From NCBI GenBank assembly GCA_046590705.1, contig JBKJUK010000026.1, forward strand, positions 1-18,506: 18,506 bases of DNA. Direction: 5' to 3'. This stretch comes from JBKJUK01 sp046590705. Its GTDB lineage: Bacteria; Acidobacteriota; Thermoanaerobaculia; Gp7-AA8. Shown one piece after another: positions 1-7,089 of this stretch (position 1 is the stretch's first letter; each line of letters starts with the position of its first letter). The notes under the pieces were generated by a model. It did no database searches and had not been told where the DNA came from. It saw nothing but the letters and a program-made list of their open reading frames with translations. Both the position numbers and the translations under genes were made by a program.

Positions 1-36
1 GACGCTTGATCACCAGAGACACCGGCCAATTGATCG

Positions 37-56
37 CTAGCCAGCTACTGGCTACT
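37..56. repeat. Short CTACTGG/CCAGTAG heptamer remnant
   Basis: TAGCCAG is followed directly by CTACTGGCTACT, so both orientations of the heptamer found at 2084-2206, 6027-6065 and 7305-7333 meet here and form a small inverted pair. It lies downstream of the FG-GAP gene's stop. Nothing else is visible between 1 and 113. Confidence 0.5.
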
Positions 57-113
57 TTCCAGAAGTGACCTCCAACTTACCTCTAGAGTAAGCCCTTGCG
101 ATCGAAAAAAAGT

Positions 114-1823
114 TCAGGTGTGGCGCGCGGCACGCCGTCTCGGTCGCACAGTCGCCGTGACAGTCACTGTGCCCGAGGCGAGGCTGATACCGGCGCCGTT
201 GGTGGCGGTGACCGAGCAAGCATAGCGTTGGCCGTTGGTGAGCCCTGGCACCATGATCGGCGACCTGATCCCCGTTCCCGTGACCACGCCGGTGAACGTA
301 CCCGGGCTGCAGGTCGCCGTGTAGCCGGTGATGGGGGACGCGCCACTGCCAAGCGGCGCCGTAAAGAAGATCCAGGCTTGTCGGTCACTCGAGGCCGCGA
401 TGCCGATGAGAGGCTCGCTGGGAACAGTGCGCGGAGTTCGGTTCAGGAAAGACCTGTAGCCAATGTCCGGGGACCGGGGGCCGAAGCCCAATCGCAGGAG
501 GTCGGAACGCCCGTCCCCGTCGAAATCGACGGCATGTAAACCCGCAAAGGTGCTCCCTTTCGGCAGCGAATCCGGCCCAACCGGAGTCCAGGTTCCGTTG
601 CCGTTGTTGAGCCACAAGCGCGGTAAGCTTTCGTCCCAGCCGTTGGAGTCGGCGTAGAAATCCTCCCATCCGTCGCCATTGAAATCGGTCAGACGGATGA
701 ACGCGCCGAAGGGCCCTGTGTCACGCGAGGTGGAAGGCGGCAATCGGCTTGCGGTTTCGTCGGCAAAGTTCCCGTTTCCCTGATTGATCAGGACCTGCAA
801 GCCAAAACCACCCCTTGCCGAACCGACCGCCTGTGACACCATGATGAGATCCGGTCGGCCGTCACGGTTGATGTCGAGCGTAACGATATCGACCACGGTG
901 TGTTGAGACCACGGTGGCAGAACGTAGGGTAAACGCCGGGCGAAATCGCCTGCGCCGTCGTTGAACAGGACGATGCTGTCGACATATCCGTTGGCCTCGT
1001 TATTTCCAAGCACCAGATCCTGACGTCCGTCCTGATCAACATCGAGCAAAAGACAGGAGAGAAATGTATGGTCCACGCTCGCGACTGGCGGGGGCAGGCC
1101 GCTAAACGTCTGAGTGAACGTACCGTCCCCTTTCCCGATCAGGAAGTAGGGAGCGATCCCACCGCCACCGGTATTCCCGACGTAGATGTCGAGATTGCCG
1201 TCTCCGTCGATGTCGCCCACGCAAGCGGAGTGGGAAAAATCGGGAGCCTGGGGGAGTGTCGAGGATCGATCGGTATACGTGCCATCGGCGTTGGAAATGA
1301 GCAGGACATTGGTCGAGCAAGGGAAGGGCGGCGCATCGTAGCCATTGTCCGCGATGAACATGTCCGCGCGCCCATCGTGGTTGAAGTCACCAACGACAAT
1401 TTCTCGCGGGTGCTGCACGAGTGGCAATGTGCCCATGCCGAGGATCAGGCGCGTAATGTCAGTCACCGACCCATCGGGGAGCGGGCGCAGCACGCGGCAA
1501 GGAGCCTTACCGATCGGATCCGGCGGAAAGTTGGCATGGCACAGCAGAACATCCGGACGGCCATTCCCCCGCAGGTCGACCGGGAGCGCCCGACCGATAG
1601 GCGCCGGGAGGCCGGGCGCCGAGAAGGGTTGAATCGTCGGATCCGAAACAATCCCGAAGCCCTTAGTGCCTGGACCCTGAACTGCAGGTATTACGAAAGT
1701 AAGAGGTGACGCCGATTGCGCGACCGCGACGTGACTCAGACTCGCGGCAAGAATCGCCAACGCCGCCCGGCAAAGCCGGCAACTACGATAGATGATGCAA
1801 TCCAGAAAGTTCTTGCCTGACAC
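114..1823 (-). CDS. Secreted FG-GAP/VCBS beta-propeller protein with C-terminal fibronectin type III domain
   Basis: This 569-residue protein is probably exported. I start it at GTG 1823 rather than at an ATG 228 nt upstream, because GGAGG (minus strand, 1828-1832) lies 4 nt before it and the N-terminus then becomes a signal peptide: basic residues around 13-19, a hydrophobic stretch near 20-34, and a likely cut after HVAVAQ (about residue 36). Seven calcium-loop motifs of the D-x-D/N-x-D-G-x-x-D type follow near residues 83 (degenerate), 146, 204, 261, 317, 380 and 433, the signature of FG-GAP/VCBS repeats that fold as an integrin-alpha-like propeller. A fibronectin type III domain covers about 469-558, followed by a short basic tail (RPRRRAARHT). 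Such proteins usually bind surfaces or carbohydrates outside the cell; no enzyme domain is visible, so the ligand is unknown. It is transcribed away from the neighbouring repair operon. Confidence 0.85.
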   Translation of the reverse strand: MSGKNFLDCIIYRSCRLCRAALAILAASLSHVAVAQSASPLTFVIPAVQGPGTKGFGIVSDPTIQPFSAPGLPAPIGRALPVDLRGNGRPDVLLCHANFPPDPIGKAPCRVLRPLPDGSVTDITRLILGMGTLPLVQHPREIVVGDFNHDGRADMFIADNGYDAPPFPCSTNVLLISNADGTYTDRSSTLPQAPDFSHSACVGDIDGDGNLDIYVGNTGGGGIAPYFLIGKGDGTFTQTFSGLPPPVASVDHTFLSCLLLDVDQDGRQDLVLGNNEANGYVDSIVLFNDGAGDFARRLPYVLPPWSQHTVVDIVTLDINRDGRPDLIMVSQAVGSARGGFGLQVLINQGNGNFADETASRLPPSTSRDTGPFGAFIRLTDFNGDGWEDFYADSNGWDESLPRLWLNNGNGTWTPVGPDSLPKGSTFAGLHAVDFDGDGRSDLLRLGFGPRSPDIGYRSFLNRTPRTVPSEPLIGIAASSDRQAWIFFTAPLGSGASPITGYTATCSPGTFTGVVTGTGIRSPIMVPGLTNGQRYACSVTATNGAGISLASGTVTVTATVRPRRRAARHT

Positions 1824-1827
1824 GTTG

Positions 1828-1832
1828 CCTCC
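1828..1832 (-). promoter_or_regulatory. Shine-Dalgarno GGAGG fixing the GTG start of the FG-GAP protein
   Basis: GGAGG on the minus strand lies 4 nt before GTG at 1823-1821. It decides the start, because the longer reading frame (first ATG at 2051) would add 76 residues with no secretion signal ahead of the true signal peptide. Confidence 0.7.
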
Positions 1833-2083
1833 AGAACCCGCAAATAGACCGCATGATTGGTGTGCTCGCCACCACCTGCGGGCCTGATCAAGGAAGCGGG
1901 AGAGGAGTCGATAGTTTACTCCATTCCAGGACCATGAGGATCGGGCCACCCTCAGAGGCCACGCCTTCGATGGTCGCTCCGGCCACGCTCTGACCGAAGG
2001 ACCTGACCCGGGGTTTTGACCTCCTGGGCGAGGAAGGTGGGGGCGGGACAATCAGCAAGCGAGACTTACGAGGCGGCGTTTTA

Positions 2084-2119
2084 AGTAGCCAGGAACCAGT
2101 AGTCAGTAAGCAGTAGAGG
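2084..2119 (+). repeat. Heptanucleotide array, CCAGTAG orientation
   Basis: This is a degenerate run of CAGTAG-type units (AGTAGCCAG, AACCAGTAG, TCAGTAAG, CAGTAG). It faces the opposite-orientation array at 2161-2206, so the two could pair into a long stem with a loop of about 40 nt. It sits in the 430-bp spacer 1824-2253. The rest of that spacer shows no gene, RNA or convincing promoter. Confidence 0.75.
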
Positions 2120-2160
2120 AGCGCAGCGTCACTCGAGTCGCCGTCAACAACGCCAGCATC

Positions 2161-2206
2161 TACTAATTACTGGTTACTGACTACTGGCTACTGGCTACTG
2201 GCTACT
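2161..2206 (-). repeat. Heptanucleotide array, CTACTGG orientation
   Basis: Three perfect CTACTGG units (2181-2201) plus a partial one are preceded by diverged units (TACTAATTACTGGTTACTGA). The reverse complement aligns with 2084-2119 apart from about one heptamer unit. It ends about 48 nt before the start codon of the primase-polymerase gene, so it lies in or beside that operon's leader. Confidence 0.8.
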
Positions 2207-2253
2207 AAACTACTCTACCTCCTTCTGGCGCGTCCGCTGCAGGGCTGTCGGAG

Positions 2254-3240
2254 ATGGCCTCGTTGCAGATTCCTGCCGACCGCGACAACGTCACCGTCGC
2301 CATTGATGACCGGGAAGTCTCGCTGACCAACCTCGGGAAGCTTTTCTGGAAAGAACTGGGACTGACCAAAAGAGATCTTCTGCAGTACTACGCGGATGTC
2401 TCCAGCTACCTCCTGCCACATGTTGCCGGGAGGCCTATGGTAATGAAGCGCTATCCCCATGGCGCCGAAGGGGAGTTCTTCTACATGAAGCGCGCACCTT
2501 CGCCGAGACCGGAATGGATTGAGACCTGTACGATTCCGCACAACGCCGGGCTGGTTACCTTCCCGATTGTTCAGGACCTGCCGTCTCTGCTCTGGCTCAT
2601 CAACCTGGGCTGCATCGATCTGAATCCCTGGTATTCACCCTGTGAAGACTACAACCGGCCGGACTTCCTCCACTTCGATCTGGATCCTGTCCCCGGCGCT
2701 GATTTCGAAACCGTTCGCGCCACGGCGCTTCGTCTTAAGGAGATGCTCGATCAGCTGTCCATCCCCTGCTACGCAAAGACCACCGGCTCGCGTGGACTGC
2801 ATCTGTACGTTCCGATCGTGAGAGAACTCGAACAAAAAGCAGTCTGGACTTTCGCCAAGGCCATCGCCCTGCAGATGGAAGAGCGACACCCCGATCTCGT
2901 CACAGCGGAATACCGCAAGGTCAAGCGACCGAACGGACGGGTGCTGGTCGACTACAACCAGAATGCCTGGGGTCAGACCCTTGCTTCAATCTACTCGATA
3001 CGACCTACACCGCAGGCCAACGTCTCGACACCTGTGACGTGGGAGGAGATCGAAGGGGGGATTACCATCCAGGATTTCAACATCTCGAATGTGCCGGCCC
3101 GTCTCGAAGCGTTGGGAGACTTGTGGAAGCCTGTCGTAGGGAAGAAGCGATTCGACCTGACGACTGTTTTCACGCCACCAAAAAAGAAGACCTCGACGCG
3201 TCGGGCGCCTGCCAGAAAAGCCGCGGCGCAGGAACCGTAA
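2254..3240 (+). CDS. LigD-type primase-polymerase (PolDom / Prim-PolC)
   Basis: This 328-residue archaeo-eukaryotic-primase-type polymerase would add ribo- or deoxynucleotides at DNA gaps and ends in the cytoplasm. The metal-binding pair is D142 and D144 in HFDLDP, the nucleotide-binding S-x-G-x-H-x-Y motif is at 179-185 (SRGLHLY), and the third acidic residue is D233 in VLVDYNQN. The length matches a stand-alone polymerase domain; the ligase and 3'-phosphoesterase domains of full LigD are absent. The C-terminus ends in a basic Pro/Lys/Arg tail (about 305-328). The stop codon overlaps the ligase start (TAATG), implying translational coupling. Stand-alone forms next to LigC (mycobacterial Prim-PolC) act in gap-filling excision repair; full LigD acts with Ku in end joining. 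No Ku gene is present here, so I favour the first role. The start is uncertain: GGAG abuts the ATG, and AGGG lies 9 nt upstream. Confidence 0.93.
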   Translation: MASLQIPADRDNVTVAIDDREVSLTNLGKLFWKELGLTKRDLLQYYADVSSYLLPHVAGRPMVMKRYPHGAEGEFFYMKRAPSPRPEWIETCTIPHNAGLVTFPIVQDLPSLLWLINLGCIDLNPWYSPCEDYNRPDFLHFDLDPVPGADFETVRATALRLKEMLDQLSIPCYAKTTGSRGLHLYVPIVRELEQKAVWTFAKAIALQMEERHPDLVTAEYRKVKRPNGRVLVDYNQNAWGQTLASIYSIRPTPQANVSTPVTWEEIEGGITIQDFNISNVPARLEALGDLWKPVVGKKRFDLTTVFTPPKKKTSTRRAPARKAAAQEP

Positions 3241-4334
3241 TGGCAACTCGCGCACAGAGCAATCGCGCTCCGGCCGTCTACCCTGAACTGGATCTGCCGC
3301 TGATTCCACCATTGCCACCGATGGAATCCGAACGGGTGGAGTCGGTTCCTGCGGGTGATCAGTGGCTCTATGAACCAAAGTGGGACGGCTTCCGGGCCAT
3401 CATCTTTCGCGATGGTGACACCGTCGCCATTCAGTCCAAAGCAGGACAACCACTCGGGCGATATTTTCCTGAGATTGTCGAGGCCGCGCTGTCAATCACT
3501 TCACAGAAGTATGTAATCGACGGCGAGATCGTGATTCCTCTTGGCGGTCGGATCAGCTTCGATGACCTGCTCCTGCGACTCCATCCGGCAGCTTCCCGTG
3601 TGAAAAAGCTCGCCGCAGAATCGCCGGCACAGTTCTACGCTTTCGATCTGCTCGCGGAGTCAACAAAGAGCGAAGTGACTTCACTGCTAGACAGTCCCCT
3701 CCGCGAGCGACGTAAGAAGCTCGAATCCTTTTTCGATTCAATCGACGCTCGTTCAGCCTTCAGGCTCTCACCGGCTACGGTCGACCACGGCATTGCAACA
3801 GACTGGTTCGAAAATTTCGGAGACATGGGACTGGACGGAGTGATGGCAAAGCTGCTCGACGAGCGCTATCACTCCGGTGACCGAAAGGCCATGGTCAAGG
3901 TAAAGCACATGCTCACCGCGGACTGCGTTGTGGCCGGGTTCCGGTATCTCGCAAAAGCAAAGGAAATCGGCGCCCTCCTGCTCGGTCTCTACGATGACCA
4001 GGGGATCCTTCATCACGTCGGAAATGCCTCGGCCTTCACGGCAGCAGAAAGGAAGGAGGTAGGCAGCATCGTAGAACCGCTGGCAGGTGGTGAAGGTTTC
4101 AGCGGCCGATCCCCTGGCGGTCCGAGTCGGTGGTCGAAGAATGGAGCGGGAGAGTTCACCCCTGTCGCGCCTACGCTCGTCGGCGAATTCCGATACGACT
4201 ACTTCAACCAGGGACGCTTCCGTCACGGTACGAAATTGCTGCGCTGGCGTCCTGACAAAGCTCCGAAACAGTGCACCTTCGCGCAGGTGGATCAAAGCGA
4301 ACGTGCCGGCAGTCTCAGCAGATTGGGAATGTGA
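3240..4334 (+). CDS. ligC: ATP-dependent DNA ligase, LigC type
   Basis: This 364-residue ligase would seal nicks through a lysyl-AMP intermediate. Motif I is KWDGFR with nucleophile K47; other nucleotidyltransferase motifs are IDGE (93-96), FYAFDLL (132-138), DGVMAK (199-204) and MVKVK (218-222). The OB-fold half contains TADCVVAGFRYL and ends in RFRHGTKLLRWRPDK, features I recognise from mycobacterial LigC rather than LigD. The length is also typical of LigC (about 360). The start ATG uses the last A of the upstream TAA stop (TAATG); the open frame runs 67 codons further upstream, but that part is only the shadow of the polymerase gene. The pair should be co-translated. LigC works with Prim-PolC in base-excision gap repair and can support Ku-dependent joining. 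The specificity here is inferred. Confidence 0.93.
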   Translation: MATRAQSNRAPAVYPELDLPLIPPLPPMESERVESVPAGDQWLYEPKWDGFRAIIFRDGDTVAIQSKAGQPLGRYFPEIVEAALSITSQKYVIDGEIVIPLGGRISFDDLLLRLHPAASRVKKLAAESPAQFYAFDLLAESTKSEVTSLLDSPLRERRKKLESFFDSIDARSAFRLSPATVDHGIATDWFENFGDMGLDGVMAKLLDERYHSGDRKAMVKVKHMLTADCVVAGFRYLAKAKEIGALLLGLYDDQGILHHVGNASAFTAAERKEVGSIVEPLAGGEGFSGRSPGGPSRWSKNGAGEFTPVAPTLVGEFRYDYFNQGRFRHGTKLLRWRPDKAPKQCTFAQVDQSERAGSLSRLGM

Positions 4335-4415
4335 TGCATTTCAAGTAGCCCGCGATCGGAGTGCCGCCACTTCGGCGTAACCCGCGAACCGCGTTTCGAG
4401 TTGCGATACCCGCGT

Positions 4416-4592
4416 CGTCATTCCGACGAGCCGCGTTAACGCAGTGATTACGCTGCCATGACTGCGAGGAGGAATCTCCGGTCCGCGCGGACGCGGTGGA
4501 ACGGCACGAGCCTCGCGGCGCGGACCGGAGATTCCTCTTCGCAGTCACAGCGCGCAACCTGACGTAAGCTTCGCGTGCTCATCGGAATGACG
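4416..4592 (+). repeat. 177-bp palindromic repeat, copy 1
   Basis: The element begins CGTCATTCCGACGAGCCGCG and ends GCTCATCGGAATGACG, giving imperfect terminal inverted repeats of about 20 bp. A second inverted pair inside uses GAGGAATCTCCGGTCCGCGC against GCGCGGACCGGAGATTCCTC, around an asymmetric centre with GGTGGAACGGCACGA. Copies 2 (6117-6293) and 3 (9088-9264) have exactly the same length and orientation. There is no open reading frame inside. Its last base is the first G of the GGGAG at 4592-4596, so the fold abuts a possible ribosome binding site of the VWFA gene. Repeats with CATTCCGA...GAGGAATCTC are common in intergenic DNA of several phyla. Confidence 0.85.
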
Positions 4593-4604
4593 GGAGAAGC
4601 TTGA

Positions 4605-4640
4605 ATGAACCTGCCTGCTACATTGTTACAGAACTTGTGA
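4605..4640 (+). other. Possible 11-codon leader ORF overlapping the VWFA start
   Basis: ATG 4605 lies 8 nt after GGGAG (4592-4596) and opens an 11-codon frame (MNLPATLLQNL). It stops at TGA 4638-4640, overlapping GTG 4637 as GTGA, the classic termination-reinitiation arrangement. It may be a translated leader coupling initiation of the secreted protein, or it may be chance. The same GGGAG could instead serve the in-frame TTG at 4601. Confidence 0.3.
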
Positions 4641-6028
4641 AAAAACTTACTCTGTTCTTCGCCTTCGCTCTCCCCCTGATGGCAGCAAGCCTTCAGGCGG
4701 GCGTGCAGATCACCCTGCGACCCTCGGGGCTCGTGCATGGACAGGTTCAAGTGCCGGTATCGGCCACCGAAGACATCACGCGGGTCGAGCTACTGATCAA
4801 CAACATACCCTTCAGCGCACAGTCAGGGCGATCCATGGTATTCACGGTTCCTGTCGGCGAGTATCTGCGGCGCCTGAGAATCCGGGCCGTCGGGTACGAC
4901 GCGCGCGGTCAGAAAGTGGCCGAGGACGAGATCGTAGTCAACGACCCCCGTCCACCATTCAGAATCAAATTGAGTGCCCCGCAGACTCTTCCATCCACCG
5001 GGATGGCCACGATGTCCGCCAGTGTCTCAGCGCCTGAAAATCTGAGGATCGATGCCGTTGATTTCTACGTAGGTGAAGAGCGTGTCGGGACCGACGCGTC
5101 AGCCCCATACGCTGTTCAATTCGACGCGTCACGTTTCGTCGGCGCTGTCTATGCGCGTGCGCTGGCCCGAACGGGAGGTGGTCCCGAAGCGAACGACATC
5201 CTTTTCTGGGGCAACACTCCGCGCATGGAACTTGACGTGGCGCTGCAACAGATTCCGGTCTCAGTTGCCGGCCGTCCCGCGACTCTGACGAAAGCAAATC
5301 TCCGGCTGAACGACGGCGGAACTCCGCGGAAAATCGAGAACGTAGTGGCCGCTACCGATCAACCGCTGAACGTCATCATGCTCATCGATCAGTCGCAGAG
5401 CATGCTCACAGAACTTCCGGTCATCAAGAGCGCGGCCCGAGCCTTTGCGAGATCCCTGATTCGACCGACCGATCGAATGGCCGTGGTGGCCTTCAATGAA
5501 CGCGCCTACTGGCTCACGCCCTTCACCTCGGACGTTCGGATCATCGACGCAGCGGTCGACCAGCTTCGTCCACGCGGCCAGACGCATCTCTACGACATCA
5601 CGATTCAGATGCTGTACGAACTTCAGAAGCTTCCGGGACGTCATGCTCTGGTCGTACTCTCTGACGGCGCGAATCAGGGAGGCAGCTTCAACATCGATCA
5701 CCTCGTACATTACGCGAGGTATTCGGGGATTCCGGTCTACCCGGTCATCAAGAACACGATTGTGTCCCGGCTGATGAAGTTCGGAGTGGGCAGACTCCAG
5801 ACCAGGCGTCTCTCCGAACTTGCGAAAGACACCGGGGCAACGTACTTTCTCATTGAACGCACGGAGCAGATCCCGGCTGTCTATCAGAAGATCGCAGCGG
5901 AGTTGAATCAGCAGTACCTGGTCACTTTTTACAGCGACGCGGCGGCGGCTGATCAGTGGAGGCCCTTGAGAGTCGAGAGCACGCAAAAGGACATCAACCT
6001 ACGCGCACCGCGGGGGTACTTTCCTTAG
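4637..6028 (+). CDS. Secreted VWFA-domain protein, acidobacterial type
   Basis: This 463-residue protein is exported and probably binds a partner through a metal-ion-dependent adhesion site. Starting at GTG 4637 gives a textbook signal peptide (MKKLTLFFAF, hydrophobic to about residue 17, cut near LQAG). An in-frame TTG at 4601 with GGGAG 4 nt upstream is an alternative that adds 12 residues. Beta-rich, Ig-like sequence fills about 22-235. The VWA domain runs from about 245 to 430 with the complete MIDAS set: DQSQS (D251, S253, S255), T316 in GQTHLYD, and D343 in LSDGANQG. The family (VWFA-related proteins of Acidobacteriota) has many paralogues per genome and no settled function. Two 177-bp repeats in direct orientation flank the gene, and its TAG stop falls at the edge of a heptamer array. 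Confidence 0.88.
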   Translation: MKKLTLFFAFALPLMAASLQAGVQITLRPSGLVHGQVQVPVSATEDITRVELLINNIPFSAQSGRSMVFTVPVGEYLRRLRIRAVGYDARGQKVAEDEIVVNDPRPPFRIKLSAPQTLPSTGMATMSASVSAPENLRIDAVDFYVGEERVGTDASAPYAVQFDASRFVGAVYARALARTGGGPEANDILFWGNTPRMELDVALQQIPVSVAGRPATLTKANLRLNDGGTPRKIENVVAATDQPLNVIMLIDQSQSMLTELPVIKSAARAFARSLIRPTDRMAVVAFNERAYWLTPFTSDVRIIDAAVDQLRPRGQTHLYDITIQMLYELQKLPGRHALVVLSDGANQGGSFNIDHLVHYARYSGIPVYPVIKNTIVSRLMKFGVGRLQTRRLSELAKDTGATYFLIERTEQIPAVYQKIAAELNQQYLVTFYSDAAAADQWRPLRVESTQKDINLRAPRGYFP

Positions 6029-6065
6029 TCAGTAATCAGTAGTTGAGTAGCCAGTAACCAGTAGG
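6027..6065 (+). repeat. Heptamer array containing the VWFA gene's stop region; outer arm of a long-range inverted repeat
   Basis: AGTCAGTAATCAGTAG units are followed by a 29-bp stretch (6037-6065) that matches the reverse complement of 7305-7333 with two mismatches. The TAG stop of the VWFA gene (6026-6028) overlaps the first unit, so the protein's end may have been set by arrival of the repeat. Confidence 0.75.
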
Positions 6066-6116
6066 TGAACTGTAGAGGCGGTTTTGAGTCATTCCGCGCC
6101 GGATGCGCCCCCGGGT

Positions 6117-6293
6117 CGTCATTCCGACGAGCCGCGTGATCGGGTTGGTTACGCAGCCGTGACGGCGAGGAGGAATCTCCGGTCCGCGCAGACGAGGTGG
6201 AACGGCACGATCAACGCGGCGCGGAACGGAGATTCCTCTTCGCTTGTCACAGCGCACAAGCTGACGAGAGCCTCGCGGCTCATCGGAATGACG
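6117..6293 (+). repeat. 177-bp palindromic repeat, copy 2
   Basis: It has the same length, orientation and architecture as copy 1: terminal CGTCATTCCGACGAGCCGCG against CGGCTCATCGGAATGACG, internal GAGGAATCTCCGGTCCGCGC against GCGCGGAACGGAGATTCCTC. The centre shares GGTGGAACGGCACGA with copy 1. A short stray start of the same motif (GTCATTCCGCGCCGG) lies just upstream near 6088. With copy 1 it forms 177-bp direct repeats around the VWFA gene, a possible deletion substrate. Confidence 0.85.
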
Positions 6294-6300
6294 CAGCGTC

Positions 6301-6324
6301 GCGTCACAGGCAGGATGCCTGTGC
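6301..6324. repeat. Short REP-like palindrome, copy 1
   Basis: GCGTCACAGGCAGGATGCCTGTGC contains the palindrome ACAGGCA-GGA-TGCCTGT. A near-identical copy in the same orientation lies at 7265-7289. I see no gene in 6029-6535 apart from these repeats and the terminator-like hairpin. Confidence 0.65.
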
Positions 6325-6333
6325 AACATGCCT

Positions 6334-6379
6334 CCTTTCTTACTTCTTACTTCATCGTTCTGCGTTCTGCGTTCATCAG
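6334..6379 (+). repeat. 46-bp TTCTGCG-type repeat, copy 1
   Basis: A pyrimidine-rich lead (CCTTTCTTACTTCTTACTTC) is followed by TTCTGCG heptamers and the constant end GTTCATCAG. Copy 2 is at 6484-6532 in the same orientation and copy 3 at 7027-7073 inverted. Confidence 0.75.
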
Positions 6380-6380
6380 A

Positions 6381-6434
6381 AAAATAAACCGGGTCCCGGG
6401 ATCGGCGAGGCGGCCGATTGATCCAGGACCCGGT
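6381..6434 (-). terminator. Rho-independent-terminator-like hairpin on the minus strand
   Basis: Arms at 6389-6406 and 6413-6433 (CCGGGTCC... against ...GGACCCGG) form an imperfect stem of about 18 bp. Read on the minus strand it is followed by TTTATTTTT. It lies about 100 nt beyond the stop of the small secreted protein gene at 6536 and would end that transcript. Confidence 0.6.
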
Positions 6435-6483
6435 CGGGAGAGACGGGGATGATGTTGTAGGAAGCTCTAGCGGTTTGCTGTGC

Positions 6484-6532
6484 TCCTCTTTCTTACTTCT
6501 TCTTTCTGCGTTCTGCGTTCTGCGTTCATCAG
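6484..6532 (+). repeat. TTCTGCG-type repeat, copy 2
   Basis: The pyrimidine-rich lead is as in copy 1, then three tandem TTCTGCG heptamers and GTTCATCAG. It ends 3 nt from the stop codon of the minus-strand gene 6536-6964, and copy 3 flanks the other side of that gene in inverted orientation. Confidence 0.75.
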
Positions 6533-6535
6533 CCC

Positions 6536-6964
6536 TCAGCGGGCAAAGGCCAGCACTACCGGCGCGGTTGCGGTCTCGTCACCTTCGTAGCGGGATGGGG
6601 CGGCCAGGGCGATCTGGTTCGAGTCGACGTTGACTGTCACTGTTCCGAATCCGTCGACCATCTCGGCGGATGCGACCAGCTGGAAATCTCCGTGATCGGT
6701 TGCGTATGCTTTCACTTTGCGGTCGGCCACCAGTTCGATCGAGCCGCTGGTCGGGATGGTGAAGTTCTTGCGGCCGTAGCGCACGCTGCTTCCCGGTGTA
6801 CCGGTGAAGCGGTACGACACCACGTTCTGGCCACTGCCACAGGAGAGAGTCGCTTTCGAGACCGCCGCGGCACTGTTGCGCGTCCTGGCGTCTCTTACGT
6901 CGGCGGTGACCGACATGCTGGCTCCAGCGATGAACATTGCGGCGGTAAGGACGATTGAGCTCAT
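6536..6964 (-). CDS. Small secreted protein of unknown function
   Basis: I do not recognise this 142-residue protein. The N-terminus (MSSIVLTAAMFIAGASMSVTA) looks like a signal peptide with cleavage near residues 21-22. The mature part is about 120 residues with alternating hydrophobic and polar segments suggesting a beta-sandwich, a single cysteine near residue 42, and no catalytic motif I can name. The start ATG has GGGAG about 11 nt upstream in a purine-rich leader. The gene stands alone, transcribed against both neighbours, inside a cluster of repeats: inverted copies of a TTCTGCG repeat lie on both sides, and a terminator-like hairpin follows it. It could be an extracellular or periplasmic structural protein. 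Its coding status rests on the signal peptide, the ribosome binding site and an uninterrupted frame. Confidence 0.7.
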   Translation of the reverse strand: MSSIVLTAAMFIAGASMSVTADVRDARTRNSAAAVSKATLSCGSGQNVVSYRFTGTPGSSVRYGRKNFTIPTSGSIELVADRKVKAYATDHGDFQLVASAEMVDGFGTVTVNVDSNQIALAAPSRYEGDETATAPVVLAFAR

Positions 6965-7026
6965 TTTCTTTTCTCTCCCTGCTTCTGTTGCATGAGTCAG
7001 TTCGGGAGAGAGAAAAATACAGTGGC

Positions 7027-7073
7027 CTGATGAACGCAGAACTCAGAACGCAGAACGATGAAGTAAGAAAGGA
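7027..7073 (-). repeat. TTCTGCG-type repeat, copy 3 (inverted)
   Basis: The reverse complement reads TCCTTTCTTACTTCATCG, then TTCTGCG units, then GTTCATCAG, matching copies 1 and 2 almost base for base. It lies about 63 nt upstream of the small secreted protein's start codon, so that gene is framed by inverted copies. Confidence 0.75.
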
Positions 7074-7089
7074 GAACACGAGGTCCACT

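Noticed and set aside
1068..1709. 213-codon open frame on the plus strand
   Set aside because: It is antisense to the FG-GAP repeats; the repeated Asp/Gly codons keep the opposite strand open.
2084..2206. CRISPR array
   Set aside because: The 7-bp units are tandem without unique spacers, and no cas gene is present.
3039..3239. 67 extra N-terminal codons of the ligase frame
   Set aside because: They lie entirely within the polymerase gene in another frame, and ATG 3240 gives the normal LigC length with a TAATG junction.
2254..4334. Complete Ku-LigD end-joining system
   Set aside because: There is no Ku gene and no 3'-phosphoesterase domain in the window, and the ligase resembles LigC.
5261..5986. 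241-codon open frame on the minus strand
   Set aside because: It is antisense to the VWFA domain, whose MIDAS residues are intact. It looks like a shadow of high-GC coding sequence.
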